Source: Loripinus fragilis (Eukaryota > Mollusca > Bivalvia > Lucinida > Lucinidae). From it: a stretch of 64,000 nucleotides of DNA. Within the stretch, counting starts at the first letter, position 1. Each line of letters starts with the position of its first letter. The position numbers were made by a program, and so were the translations under genes. Positions 11,074 to 21,439 of this stretch are shown here, one piece after another. Location of the stretch: contig CAXHUL010000204.1 of the NCBI GenBank assembly GCA_964019695.1, positions 1 through 64,000 of the forward strand. Direction: 5' to 3'. Under the pieces are notes generated by a model, which saw nothing but the letters and a program-made list of their open reading frames with translations, was not told the DNA's origin and made no database searches.

Positions 11074-11808
11074 ACTAACTCGTAGACATCTTAAGCCTTA
11101 AGATCACCGTAAGTTCAACTTAAGTTCACCTTAACGGGTATGGCCACTAACTCGTACACACCTTAATTTACGGTGACGACTTAAGATCATCGTAAAGTTA
11201 CGGTCACGATAGAGTCACCTTAGCGCCGTCTTAGTGGTTACGAGAGGCACTTCCAAGAACGAATGCAATAAAAAAAATGAATTTGGCGACATAATATTTT
11301 TAAAAGACTATGAAAGCCTATATCTTTATCAAAAATACCGCCTGCTACATTTTAAGGCTTTGTCTGCAGTTTGTGATTGTGGTATTTCCTGATCATACTC
11401 ACTTACTATTTTTTATACAGAGACACATGTACATGTATATAGGCCGTGCGCAGGTTCAGAGGGGGGAGGAGGTCCGGACCACCCACCCTGGAAAATCCAC
11501 GCGCTTCTTTATTAAATAGCAGTTGGACCCCCCCCCCCTGAAAAGAGTTGGAACCCCCTGGAAAATATTGGGCCTGGACCCCACCCCTGGCGAAATTTCC
11601 TGAACACATGTAAGCATGTAGCAGATAAACACGCACGTGTATGTACATGTAAACTGCTTTATGTATGATCAGTGATTGTGTGCTGTATTTGGTAATTAAA
11701 CCTGTAGGTCATCTTATGTTAGTTTTCACTGATCATGGTCAAAATAATTAGGGAATGAGACTATGAGAACAAGGGTATCGTTCTGAGCCAATCAAGGGTG
11801 TATGTACA

Positions 11809-12405
11809 TAAGTAGGTAGGTAGGTAGGTAGGTCGGTCGGTAGGTAGGTGGGTGGGTGGGACGGTGGTTGGGGGGATATTACACAAATCAGATGATAAAC
11901 ATATCACGTTGTCAGATATTGGAGTTCGCCCATAGAACAGGGGTCAACGTTAGCCTTATAATGGGATAAAATGACAGATAATTCCTATGGATACAAAGTC
12001 ATAAAATGTCCTTTTACGTCTGTCCCCCTAACCACTGGTTGTGTTCATTTTTAATGCATATGAGCGGGTCGACTACTGCTTCACACAGCCCTGCAGATGC
12101 CTAGCTCTCCGCAGCCTGATCAGAGCTTTCGACGTACGCATGAGTTTTAACTCTAAGTCTTCAAAGTCCCCTGCTTGCGTAATCCGACCACTGCTTTTTA
12201 ATCGATATTTATAAATATTTGGATGTTTTGTCCCTTATTTATGAAGTAAAGGCTGTTCAAATTTTCACATAGCTTTCATTTGCCAGCTCTTCGGCTGTGA
12301 TATTTGCTTAAAGTTCATTTTATATTCAGTACGCTATCACAATAATGGTGATCTTTTAATTGTTTGTTAATTAAATAATAAAACTACACTACCACGAGAA
12401 AACCG
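11809..12405. other. Segment present only in the left arm of the inverted pair
   Basis: The right arm passes directly from GGTGTATGTAC to the ATTTTGTTTGCTTATAATGC block. In the left arm these are separated by this segment, which begins with an AGGT microsatellite and contains a weak GATCAGAGC core of family B near 12118. It is either an insertion here or a deletion in the right arm (junction near 14331). Confidence 0.65.
11813..11860. repeat. (AGGT)n microsatellite
   Basis: About twelve AGGT-type tetramers with GGTC and GGTG variants. Confidence 0.9.
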
Positions 12406-12745
12406 GCATTTTGTTTGCTTATAATGCACATTTAAAACTTGTCAGGGAACTAGGAGAAGCTTAACCTTTAAATAGTAATGGAGTCCTCCTTCTGGCTTGA
12501 TACAATAAACTTGGGTTAGTCCATTGTAAATATCGGGCCGTTGACAGGTTGTAATTTTCAAAAATATATTGTATTCTTTTGTCTGAAGATAGTTTACCTT
12601 TACAGACAGTGATTACCCTGATAAAATGCAGCATTTCATCTGGGTCTTCTCTGTATGCAAAAAATACTCGTTTGGGGGTTTCACAAATATAAAGGGTTAA
12701 TGCAAAATGAATAATATTGATATCAATTGGCTGATATCAACAATA

Positions 12746-13066
12746 TGGGGCGCGAGAAAACCGGACTTAGTTACACGCGAAAAACATTCGCATTCGAATA
12801 GCCTGTGCAACCATGCAGTCTGATCAGTGTCATTATTTTTGTTAACTGTAAAATATAGTAGTTAGAAAGTGACCAGAAAATACCACGATCACAGACTCCA
12901 GACCAACCGACGGCACCGCGAGGAAGAGACAGAGAGCACAGACAGCTACAACACAAATCGCAGCACGAATTTTTTCAATATTCTAGCTAATCTCTGTAGC
13001 TGAGACTGCTGAGTATGCTGATTTTAGCCTACCCAAAGACAGATTTTCTCGCGTCGCGACCCATAT
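12746..13066. mobile_element. MITE family B, copy 2 (inside left arm)
   Basis: The left end GGGGCGCGAGAAAACCGGAC and right end CAGATTTTCTCGCGTCGCG are the terminal inverted repeat of family B. Interior landmarks are GCAGTCTGATCAGTGTC and CTAGCTAATCTCTGTAGC. It matches the copy at 13688-13998 in inverted orientation, so it was present before the pair formed. Confidence 0.8.
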
Positions 13067-13306
13067 ATTATCTTTTTCTGCTGGTTCGGTTCTAAATACT
13101 GTAAACAACACGCTTTGCACGAGAGAATAGATATAACACAGGTAAATCTTAAAAGATAAGATGACCTTAAGTTAAGAAGGCGCTAAGACGGCTTTATGTT
13201 ATCGGAATAACGCCACCTTAAATATTACGGTCGTCGCCTTAAGTTCATGTTAAGGTCGTCTTAAGTTGGTCAACTTACGATGTCTACGAGTAAGTGGCCC
13301 CAGGCT

Positions 13307-13449
13307 GACATACAGTGATGCACTGAAGAACTCTTTATCACCCCCCCCCCCCTGAAGTATTCCACAGTGGAATAGTCTTTCTCCTTCGGTATTCCATTCC
13401 CAGACAACTGAGAATTTAGGGCACTCCCTATTAAGGTAAAAAAAAGGCC
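13307..13449 (-). pseudogene. Spacer of the inverted pair; possible RT C-terminal tail
   Basis: This is the only sequence between the two inverted copies. On the minus strand two frames read KTIPLWNTSG and, after a run of Gs, DKEFFSASLYVSL. These resemble the closing TIPLWNSLP...FKxxL stretch of CR1/Jockey-like ORF2 proteins. If correct, it is the missing end of the retrotransposon remnant at 10633-11073 but in the opposite orientation, which would imply an inversion between the two copies. The resemblance is short and could be chance. Confidence 0.35.
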
Positions 13450-15029
13450 TGGGGCCACTAACTCGTACACATCTTAAGTTGACCAACTTACGATGGTCTT
13501 AAATTGGAGTTAAGTTGACTATCGTAACATTTAAGGTGGCGCTATTCCGATAACATAAAGCCGTCTTAGCGTATTCTTAACTTAAGGTCACCTTATCTTT
13601 TAAGATTTACCTGTGTTATATTCATTCTCTCGTGCAAAACGTGTTGTTTACAGTATTTAGAACCGACTCAGAAGAAAAGATAAATATATAGGTCTCGACG
13701 CGAGAAAATCTGTCTTCGGGTAGCCTGAAATCAGCATACTCAGCAACAGAGATTAGCTAGAATATTGAAAAACTCGTGCTGCAATTTGTGTTGTAGATGT
13801 CTTTGCTCTGTGTCTCTTCCTCGCGGTTGCGTCGGTTGGTCTGGAGTCTGCGAACGTGGTATTTTATGCTCACTTTCTAACTACTTTATTTTACAGTTAA
13901 CACAGATAATGACACTGATCAGACTGCATTGTTGCACAGGCTATTCGGCGCGTTCGTTTTTCGCGTGTAACTTAGTCTGGTTTTCTCGCGGCCCATATTG
14001 TTGATATCAGCCATTAAGCGTATATTGATATCAATATTATACATTTTGAATTAACTATTTGTGAAACCCCATAAACGAGTATTTTTGCAAACAGAGAAGA
14101 CCCAGATGAAATGCTGATTTTATCAGGGTCTATACTGTCTGTAAAGGTAAACTATTGTCATACAAAAGAATACAATATATATTTGAAAATTACAACCTGA
14201 CACCCTATCATGGACTAACCCAAATTTATTTTATCAAGCCAGAAGGAAGAATCCAATAGTATAGAAAGGGTTAAATTTCGTCTAGTTCCATGACAAGTCT
14301 TAAATGTGCATTATAAGCAAACAAAATGTCAGAGTACATACACCCTTAAATTGTTTGGCTTATACCAATACCCCCGCCAATACCCTTGTTCCCATGGTCT
14401 TTCATTCCCTATTTATTTTGACCATGATCAGTGAAAACGAACATAAGATAGCCTACAAGTTTACTTACCAAATACAGCACGCAATCACTGAAAATACATA
14501 AAGCAATTTACATGTACACACACGTGTGTGTTTTTCTGCTACATGCCTACATGCATGGATCCAGGAAATTTCGCCAGGGGGTGGGGTCCAGGCCCAATAT
14601 TTTCCAGGGGAATCCAACTCTTTCCGGGGGTGTCCAATTGCTATTTTCTAGAGAAACTTGTGGATTTTCCGGGGTGGGAGGTCCGGACCTCCTCCCCCAT
14701 CTGGATATGCGCATGACCTCTGTATAAAGCCTTTAAGTCACAAAAATTGTAGCAGGCAGTATGTTTTCTTAAGGTATATGCGTTCATAGTCATTTAAAAA
14801 TATTATGTTAAAAATCATTTTTTTTTATCGCATTCGTTCTTGAAGTACCTCTCCTAACCACTAAGACGGCGCTAAGGTGACTCTATCGTGACCGTAACTT
14901 TACGATGATCTTAAGTCGTCTCCATAAATCAAGTTGTGTACGAGTTAGTGACCATAACCGTTAAGGTGAACTTACGTTGAACTTACGGTGATCTTTAGGC
15001 TTAAGATGTCTACGAGTTAGTGGCCCCTG
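13450..15029 (-). mobile_element. Repetitive element, right copy of the inverted pair
   Basis: It begins GGGGCCACTAACTCGTACAC and ends GTCTACGAGTTAGTGGCCCC. Read on the minus strand it follows the left copy (11073-13306) block by block: the TTAAG/ACGGT-rich terminal region, the GGAGGTCCGGACCTCC patch near 14680, the TTTTGTTTGCTTATAATGC block, the family B MITE, and the ACACAGGTAAATCTTAAAAG block. It lacks the left arm's extra segment of about 600 bp. Divergence is visible but moderate, so the pair is old enough to have accumulated substitutions and indels. Confidence 0.75.
13688..13998. mobile_element. MITE family B, copy 3 (inside right arm)
   Basis: It runs from GGTCTCGACGCGAGAAAATC to TTTTCTCGCGGCCCATA. 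It is the inverted counterpart of 12746-13066. Confidence 0.8.
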
Positions 15030-15667
15030 GAAAATTTTTTCTTCCAAAATTCGATTTCTTTCAAAATTCAAAAATTCGATTGTGCCAGTAACAAAAGATA
15101 AGATAGAGATAGATTGACGGGGATGGACAAGCGAAAATGCAAAAGAGCATACGACTAAATTGACTTACATTTTCCAAAAAAATCCTTCATTCACATAATG
15201 GTGTCCTTCAGTATTGCACAAAACAGAACAATGAAAAGCTACTCACGAAAAATGCATGCGTTCTGTTCAACAGATTAGATATGATCAGCCAAGCGAAACG
15301 CAGTGCATATCTTCGATAAGGGTAAAGTCATGTTACTTCGGACATCAGGTAAATGCAAAGAGTGGAAATCCAGATTAGACGGTTCCTTATGAGCCGTCTC
15401 ATCAGGATTTTCACTGTTTGCTTAAGTCTCATTCCAATTATTTAAAAAATGAATAAAACACGGTCACTGTCTGAATTTACCTAATGTCAGAAGTTACCTG
15501 ACTTTAATCTAATGCGAACCTTCAAAAAGAGCGCTTTTTGCTAAAGTAGTGGACCCCGATCTTTCATGAATATCATCATAGTGTCAAATACATTGGATCC
15601 AGGCCAGGCCAAACATTTTGACCTCAGGTCTTGGTCACAACTGTTTGGTCGACACTAGCAGAAAAAG
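15030..15667. other. Mostly unassigned DNA with a partial family P palindrome
   Basis: Near 15594-15645 the sequence TTGGATCCAGGCCAGGCC ... GGTCTTGGTC ... AACTGTTTGG resembles a worn family P palindrome. A short inverted pair (GACGGTTCCTTATGAGCCGTC) lies near 15379-15399. Nothing else was recognised. Confidence 0.4.
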
Positions 15668-15873
15668 GGGACCTCAGGCTCGAGAAAACCTGACTTTGTT
15701 GCCTGTGAACAATTAAGGCGCAGAACAACCTGCGCATCCGCACAGTCTGACCAGCACATTTGTCATTCGCGTTCTGGAAAGTACGATAGTTAGTCTTTAT
15801 AAGGGAGGAGTTTGGGTTGAGTCTTACTTTGTCGGAAACACCAAAGACAGGTTTTCTCGCGTCGTGACCCATA
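15668..15873. mobile_element. MITE family B, copy 4
   Basis: It begins near GGCTCGAGAAAACCTGAC and ends CAGGTTTTCTCGCGTCGTG, with the interior CGCATCCGCACAGTCTGACC (the minus-strand form of the family signature). A TA at its right edge is the insertion site of the mariner-like element that follows. Confidence 0.75.
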
Positions 15874-15875
15874 TA

Positions 15876-16837
15876 CGAGGGCCATCCAATAAGTTCTGAC
15901 AATGACCCCATAAAACAAAAACTATTTCTCTAGGACCTGTTTTAATAATCTTCACATTTTATTTAGAATATAGGCAATTGAATATCCTGTTCAAATTGTT
16001 TCCACGTTGCAATCGATATGGTTGCTAGGCAACCAAAGAACACAATGTAAAGGGCCATGGACGGGACACTATACCTGGTATATATACCCAAATTTCTAAG
16101 AAATTACAAACTCCTATTACAAACTTTTTATGTTGATAAATAAAGACATTATGTATGTTGATTCTGAACGTCATAGATAATGGTTTAGCTTGTGACTGTG
16201 GTGTAAGCAGGGTTTTGTTTATGACATATCACTATTTTTGCAAGAAATATTTTACTTAAAAATGGGTTGTACTAGTAATGTTTTATATTTGGTATATAGC
16301 ATTTATTGAAAGTTAATATTTTCGATGGGTTAAGAAGACTATAGAACAGATTTATCGAAACATGTATCTATTAATATGCAAATTGATCGTAATGACTTTT
16401 ATTTAGTGTTTAAAATGTACTATTTTATAATTAACGCTTAAAGTGGGGCGAAAATATAGTTTTCTGTTGTTGCCTAGCAACCAAGAATGTTCAAAGCAAC
16501 TAGGCTAATGTTATTGTGGCATATGCTTCTATGGATCAATTGTGTATTCAGACAACATCACCAATCACTAATATAACTTACCAAAGAAACATACAGCATC
16601 TTTATCTAACTCTACCCTAAGCAGAAATTAGTTAAAAACGTGATTTGTCGTGGCCATGGACTCTCACAGTGTTGTCTACAAATTTGTATAGCATACGATC
16701 AGGTCGTGATACAAACTCCAAATTTCAAATATGAATAGGCAAAACCCACGACCACATGCAAAGGGTAATATAGTTCTTAATACAATAATAGTTTCTGAGA
16801 TATGAGACTATTGTCAGAACTTATTGGATGACCCTCG
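15876..16837. mobile_element. Mariner-like nonautonomous element, 962 bp, TA target site
   Basis: Terminal inverted repeats of 28 bases (15876-15903 and 16810-16837) match at 27 positions. The outer part reads CGAGGGYCATCCAATAAG. Both sides carry TA (15874-15875 and 16838-16839), as expected for Tc1/mariner insertion. CGAGGGT-type ends are common in mariner elements. No open frame for a transposase is present and the length is below an autonomous mariner, so it is a deletion derivative or a MITE. Two 13-base perfect complements, GTTGCTAGGCAAC (16021-16033) and GTTGCCTAGCAAC (16469-16481), lie inside. Confidence 0.85.
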
Positions 16838-16870
16838 TATGAGCCGCTCATGATCGCACCCACGATAACA

Positions 16871-17077
16871 CACGGGATAGGCGGCAATCGAAAATGTTAG
16901 TACTATAGACGAGCGTAGATCAAAAGTAGTTAGAAACAGAGTTTTTGATTGCCATTTGTCGCCCAACTGGCAACGAATTGGCCGACTGGCGACAAATAGC
17001 AATCAAAAACACTGTGTCTAGCGATTTTGATCCGCGTTGGTTGATTAAGAACGTTTTATAATAGCCGCCTATCCGGT
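16871..17077. mobile_element. MITE family C, copy 2 (207 bp)
   Basis: The ends CACGGGATAGGCGGCAATCG and GCCGCCTATCCGGTG match copy 1 at 8871-9013. The interior is a second nested palindrome in which TTTTTGATTGCCATTTGTCG pairs with CGACAAATAGCAATCAAAAA. The shared ends with different interiors show this is a family rather than one duplicated locus. Confidence 0.8.
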
Positions 17078-17214
17078 GTGGAAAATATATCCACTCTTTA
17101 TAGTCAAGCCAGTATAGTTACCAGTGTACATCTTCGCTGTTCTGAGTCTACTTCGTTCAATACGCAATATGGGCCTATTATAAGCCCCGAAACATAAGAT
17201 AAAAATATAGTTGT

Positions 17215-18483
17215 ATCAAATGTGCATTACATTACTTAAATTACATACATTTTTAACATTTATATGCACCTGGGGTCAAGATCCCACAAAATGTTGCCCA
17301 GTACCCTCTGCATCAGTCACCTACATGTATGTACACGTACCTGCAAATGTTGAAGTTGCTACGAGCAACGGTTTAGGAAAAGATGCATTTACAAGAAAGA
17401 ACATTATTTGAATTTGATCTTGGGCATGAAAGGTCACACAAAATACATCATGTGACTAATGCACCTGCTAAGATTAAAGTTGCTATGTCTAATGGTTTAG
17501 AACAATATGCATTTACCAGAAAAAACAACAATATTTTACATAGACCTAAGGGTAAAGGTCACACAAAATGTAAACCGGTACCATCTACATCACGTGGCCT
17601 TCGCATCTGCAAAGCTTGAAGTTGCTACGTCCAAGAGTTCAGTAGGAGTGCATTTACAAGAAAATACTTAATTTGACGTTTGGCCTTGGGCCAAGGTCGC
17701 ACAAAACACTGCCCAGTACCCTCCCTCTACATCATGCGATATATGCATCTACAAAGTTTGAAGTTTCAACGCCCAACAGGTTAAGAGAAAATACTTTTAC
17801 GAGAAAATACATTATCATTACCTTTGCCATTGGCCTTGAGGTCACAAAAACCGCCGTTAAGTACCTTCTACATCATGTGATCTATGCATTTGCAAAGTTT
17901 TAAATTTCTATGACCAACGGTAAAGGAGTAGAAATAATTACAAGAAACGTGACGGACGGGCGGACAACTGATCGAATTTGGTACGAAATTAATATACACT
18001 ATTTTTCTAACGAAAACGTGGATATAACTAGAGTGCAGTCGATTGTGCACCATCACAAATACCCTCTATATCATGAGGACTATGCACCTACAAAGTTTGA
18101 AATTGCTGTGTCCTACGGTTTAGGAAATGTATTTTACAAGAAAATACAATATTTGACCTTTGACCTTAACCTAGGGTCACACACAAGGTTTTCTAGTACC
18201 TTAGAACATCATGGGACCTATGCAGCGGCGGAGTTTAGAGTGGATACGTGTTTTGAAGATGCATGCACAAGAAAATACATTATTTGACCTGGATCTTGCT
18301 GTCGATGTCACGCAAAATGTTGCCCATTACCCCTTTCACTTGCAAAGTTAAAAGTTGCTAAGTCCAACAGTTTGGGAGAAGTTGCATTTACAAGAAAATA
18401 CATTATTTGACCTTGACATTGGGCTCAGTTGGCCAGTAACCGTCTACATTATGTGAACTATGCTGCCGTATAGTTTGATCCAC
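17215..18483 (+). repeat. Tandem core-repeat array (~140 bp units), pearl/HINE-like
   Basis: Nine or so diverged units recur about every 130-146 bases. Landmarks are GCCCAGTACCCTCTACATC, ATGTGACCTATGCACC, AAAGTTTGAAGTTGC, GATGCATTTACAAGAAAA and TTTGACCTTG...AAGGTCACACAAAATG. At 17951-17965 the array breaks into GACGGACGGGCGGAC followed by GAAATTAATATAC, then core repeats resume. Core repeats ending in an ACGG microsatellite plus a short unique tail is the layout of pearl/Helentron-associated elements known from oysters; assignment here is by structure only. An inverted array of the same unit is at 54030-54945. Confidence 0.75.
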
Positions 18484-18545
18484 ATCTGAATTAAGGGTGA
18501 GGTTGGCGCGGTTAAACCGGTTTAAGCCATCTAATAAAATATTTT

Positions 18546-18783
18546 ACTGACCATTCCAAGGCGGTACTTCTTTTGTGGATCTTTTATGTTTTTTGTCTTG
18601 TGTTTGCTATGCCGTTAGGAGCGTCTGTTTATATGTGCCTTGTGGTCACCTGCTGGGAAAGGACTGACCTCTTGGCTCTCGTTTGTGGTGTCCAACTGTG
18701 AGTTTGTCACTTTCCCATTGGTATCATGGGTCAGGTGTGGTACTTGATTGTATCGATTCCTGAACTTTGCACCCTTACTCACT
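18546..18783 (+). mobile_element. Dispersed repeat family V, copy 1, within core-repeat array
   Basis: Landmarks are ACTGACCATTCCAAGGCGG, CTTCTTTTGTGGATC, GTGGTCACCTGCTGGGAAAG, GACCTCTTGGCTCTC, GGTCAGGTGTGGTACTTG and TCGATTCCTGAACTTTGC. Other copies are at 43592 (plus), 25885 (minus) and 9950 (partial). It separates two blocks of the same core-repeat array and so probably inserted there. No terminal repeats are evident. Confidence 0.7.
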
Positions 18784-19180
18784 TTGAATTTGCAGCGTCA
18801 AACAGTTAAGGAGAAGATGCATTTCCAAGAAAAATATTGCTTGACTTTTGAGGTCAAGGTCACACAACATTTTTCCAAGTACCCTCTACATAATGTGACC
18901 TATGCACCTGCATAGTCTGAAGTTGCTACGTTAGACGGTTTAGGAGAAGATGTATCATTTGACCCCTGACTTTGCGGTCAAGGTCACACGAAATGTTATC
19001 CAGTACCCTGTACACCATATGGCATATGTACCTTTAAATTTTGAAGTTGATACGCCCAACGCTTAAGGAGTTGATGCATTTACAAAAAAGTGACGGACGC
19101 ACGCACGCACACACAGACAGACGAACGATGGGCCGACTTAGGTTTGAAATTAATATACCATTTTGAAAAAGAAAAATAAG
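18784..19180 (+). repeat. Core-repeat array resumes and ends in ACGG/ACGC microsatellite
   Basis: Two further units carry CCAAGTACCCTCTACATAAT near 18875 and CAGTACCCTGTACACC near 18999. The array ends at 19092-19127 with a GACGGACGCACGCACG-type microsatellite and GAAATTAATATACC, the same terminal motif seen at 17981. Confidence 0.75.
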
Positions 19181-19336
19181 CGGGTGTACCAAACAAACAA
19201 TGGTTATCGCATTGTCGGGCAATGAAGGCACAAACGTGCAGACACGTCAGTGCCTCCGCTGCGCTGATCGTATACACATAGTTTTGAGTGTAGACAAAGA
19301 CTCAGACCAAATCTAGGGGGAGGTGTGCACAAATAT

Positions 19337-19556
19337 AGGCTCGCCGCGAGAAAACCTGTCTTCGGGGTTTCCGACAAAGTGAGATTCAAACCAGCCTGCT
19401 CAGCTACAGAGACTAGCTAGAAAACTTAAATTTCTCTCATAGCAAGTATAGATATGATTCTTTCCAATAATCTAAAAACCTGCGCAGACGCACAGGCTGT
19501 TCTGTGCCTTTGTTGTTCGCAAACCTCAGAAGACAGGTTTTCTCTCGTCGAGGCCG
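19337..19556. mobile_element. MITE family B, copy 5 (best-preserved)
   Basis: The left end GGCTCGCCGCGAGAAAACC, then TGTCTTCGGGGTTTCCGAC, pairs with the right end GAAGACAGGTTTTCTCTCG then TCGAGGCC. The interior has GCCTGCTCAGCTACAGAG, ACTAGCTAGAAAACTT and GCGCAGACGCACAGGCTG. At about 220 bp and noncoding, it defines the family consensus well. Confidence 0.85.
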
Positions 19557-20192
19557 ATATGATGTGTAACAAAATCTTACGTGCTGGTACAAATGTAACA
19601 TCATTTACATGTAAATGTACCATCATATCATACGGTGACTTTTCAAAACATTGTTCCTGATATTACTCGGACATAACGGGTCGGACCGTTGGGTCAAAGT
19701 CGGCTCCTCCTTTTTGAAGGACGAACCTCACACCGGATGGTTACAATGAGGATCGACGAACATTGGATTAAAAAGTCAACACAACGGTGTCTAAGTTTAA
19801 AGAGGAGTTTAGCTTTCAGAGCACCGTCACAATGTGAAAACAGTATTTAAGCCAACTCATCCTAAGGTGTTTTGTTTCTTGCTTTGTTTGAAGTTTTATG
19901 CCCCAGTCAACAGCTATGGTCATGTCGAGACCGTCAGTTTACATCACTATCTCTTGACCTGCCCCCGCTAAACTCGCATGCGTGATGAAATGGTCACGTC
20001 AATAAGCCAAATACCAACTGATATACTATTGTTTAGCACTGATGAGGTTTCAGATGAAGTTAATACTACAATATTTAAGGCAGTACAGAAATATATAAAA
20101 ACTTCAAATCGATTTGCAAATTAATAATACAGTGCTTTAGTTTCCTGGATATTGGTCCAACACGAAGCAAATCAGTGTATTGGGTGTTTTTT
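19557..20192. other. Unassigned DNA
   Basis: No recognisable repeat boundary or coding segment. Near 19900 a short stretch (ATGCCCCAGTCAACAGCTAT) resembles the SINE tail found at 46546, too short to call. Confidence 0.4.
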
Positions 20193-20630
20193 CCATAGAC
20201 CTCCATTATAGTTTTTAAGTAGGCTGTGGTCCTCACAACTCGTCCATCCCAATGAGGCTGCCATAGAATCACAAATTGGACCTAGTTCAATCAATAACAA
20301 GAATGAGATACCCCAGTGATAACCATGTTTTACCACTTTTTGGCCCATGAAGGTGGGCACCATACATGAGAGGACACTTCTACTGAAAAAAATTCCAGAA
20401 TGCAAGGTCCTTTTTTCTAAATCACAACAGTAAACTTGATAAACAAAAGCAATGAGTTGTTGTTTTTAAAAAAAGTACAGCAAAGATATACCCATCTAAT
20501 AAATACAATATATTCCTGTAGCTTCATTACTGACCAACCATGAAACACCTTACAACTTAAAATATTGTGCTGAGCTTCCATCCACCTTTTGAACCAATCA
20601 CTGCCCTTTTTACAATTACAGGTCTGTGAC
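20193..20630. repeat. Dispersed 0.4-kb repeat, copy E1
   Basis: About 440 bases from CCATAGACCTCCATTATAG to TTACAATTACAGGTCTGTG recur at 26843-27253 in the same orientation with scattered substitutions and a small deletion. Landmarks are AGTAGGCTGTGGTCCTCAC, GATAACCATGTTTTACCAC and AAAGATATACCCATCTAATA. The minus strand holds two open frames in this copy (20172-20405, 20417-20686), but the first is broken by stops in copy E2, so they are not supported as genes. Confidence 0.8.
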
Positions 20631-20874
20631 CTAATGACATAACACATTTCAGATAAAGGACCAAGATAATAGTTTAATTCAAACAAATAGACATTTCAAA
20701 GCACATTTATATTGGGTGTTTGCACCATTTACCCCAAAGTTATTCCAGGAAAACCTTTAAACAACTCCACCCCTACACATATTACTGGTAAAATCATTGT
20801 ACAGCAAAATAATGATAAGGAAAAGTGAACATATTCATTTTCTTATATCTCTTTTATTATGTATCAGATATGTT

Positions 20875-21063
20875 TTTTTATTCTTTACGTCCAATCAACA
20901 ATCTTTCAGTTACACAGGGACGGGTCTTCCTGGGTTGAACAAGTACTTGCTGGGATGGATGTGTCTTGCTCAAGGACAACAACGCAGTGACGCAGTTGAG
21001 GCTCGAACCCGCGGCCCCTCGGTCTCAAGTCAAGCACTCTACCACTGAGCCATTGCGCTCCCT
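20875..21063 (-). mobile_element. tRNA-derived SINE, copy 1
   Basis: On the minus strand it starts with a tRNA-like head: GGGAGCGCAATGGCTCAGTG, GTAGAGTGC (A box region) and GGGTTCGAGCC (B box). It continues into a body with GTCCTTGAGCAAGACACATC, then GTTCAACCCAGGAAGACC and a GATTGGACGTAAA tail. The same order is seen at 46546-46742 (minus), 50418-50609 (plus), 36089-36252 (minus) and the split copy at 52469/57222. An RNA polymerase III promoter is implied by the A and B boxes. Confidence 0.8.
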
Positions 21064-21439
21064 TGTATCAGAAATGCTAGTGATTTCACCCATATAAGCT
21101 TATAACACCACTTTACAACATAATATACCAAAAAGATGCATGTGCTTTACCAACATGAGTCTAATGTGGAGTTACCCCACCAACCCCAATTGACAAGGCC
21201 AAAATTACTTGCTCCTAGCTATGGGACATACAATCCTTTCTTTTCACATTAAATCAACTTCTAGTCACATAAAAAGGTTCATTTGTGCAAAATAAAGCAA
21301 TTTCTGCTAATGCAGGTGACGAAAGCTAACATTATGTAACAGCCAAAGGGGTGAAGAGCAAAACTAGTTTTCATGCAGAGAGGCTATGCTCACCGACATG
21401 GCATTTTGACCGCTTACATTTTTTCAGAAGACATAGCTG
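21064..21439. other. Unassigned DNA
   Basis: Nothing recognised between the SINE and the GGTCA-rich repeat element that follows. Confidence 0.4.

Larger units (their letters stand above)
11073..13306 (+). mobile_element. Repetitive element, left copy of a head-to-head inverted pair
   Basis: The ends are GGGGCCACTAACTCGTAGAC on the left and the complementary GTCTACGAGTAAGTGGCCCC on the right. Terminal regions contain many TTAAG/ACGGT-rich short inverted steps. Nearly all the interior recurs reverse-complemented at 13450-15029, including an embedded family B MITE. This copy has about 600 extra bases (about 11809-12405). No transposase or RT frame is visible. It is probably a noncoding DNA transposon with TIRs, or one long-lived insertion later duplicated in inverted orientation. 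Confidence 0.75.

Noticed and set aside
20172..20686. Two adjacent minus-strand frames in repeat E1 that read smoothly
   Set aside because: The equivalent of the first frame in repeat E2 (26843-27253) has several stops; the second is unrecognised and lies in the same repeat.
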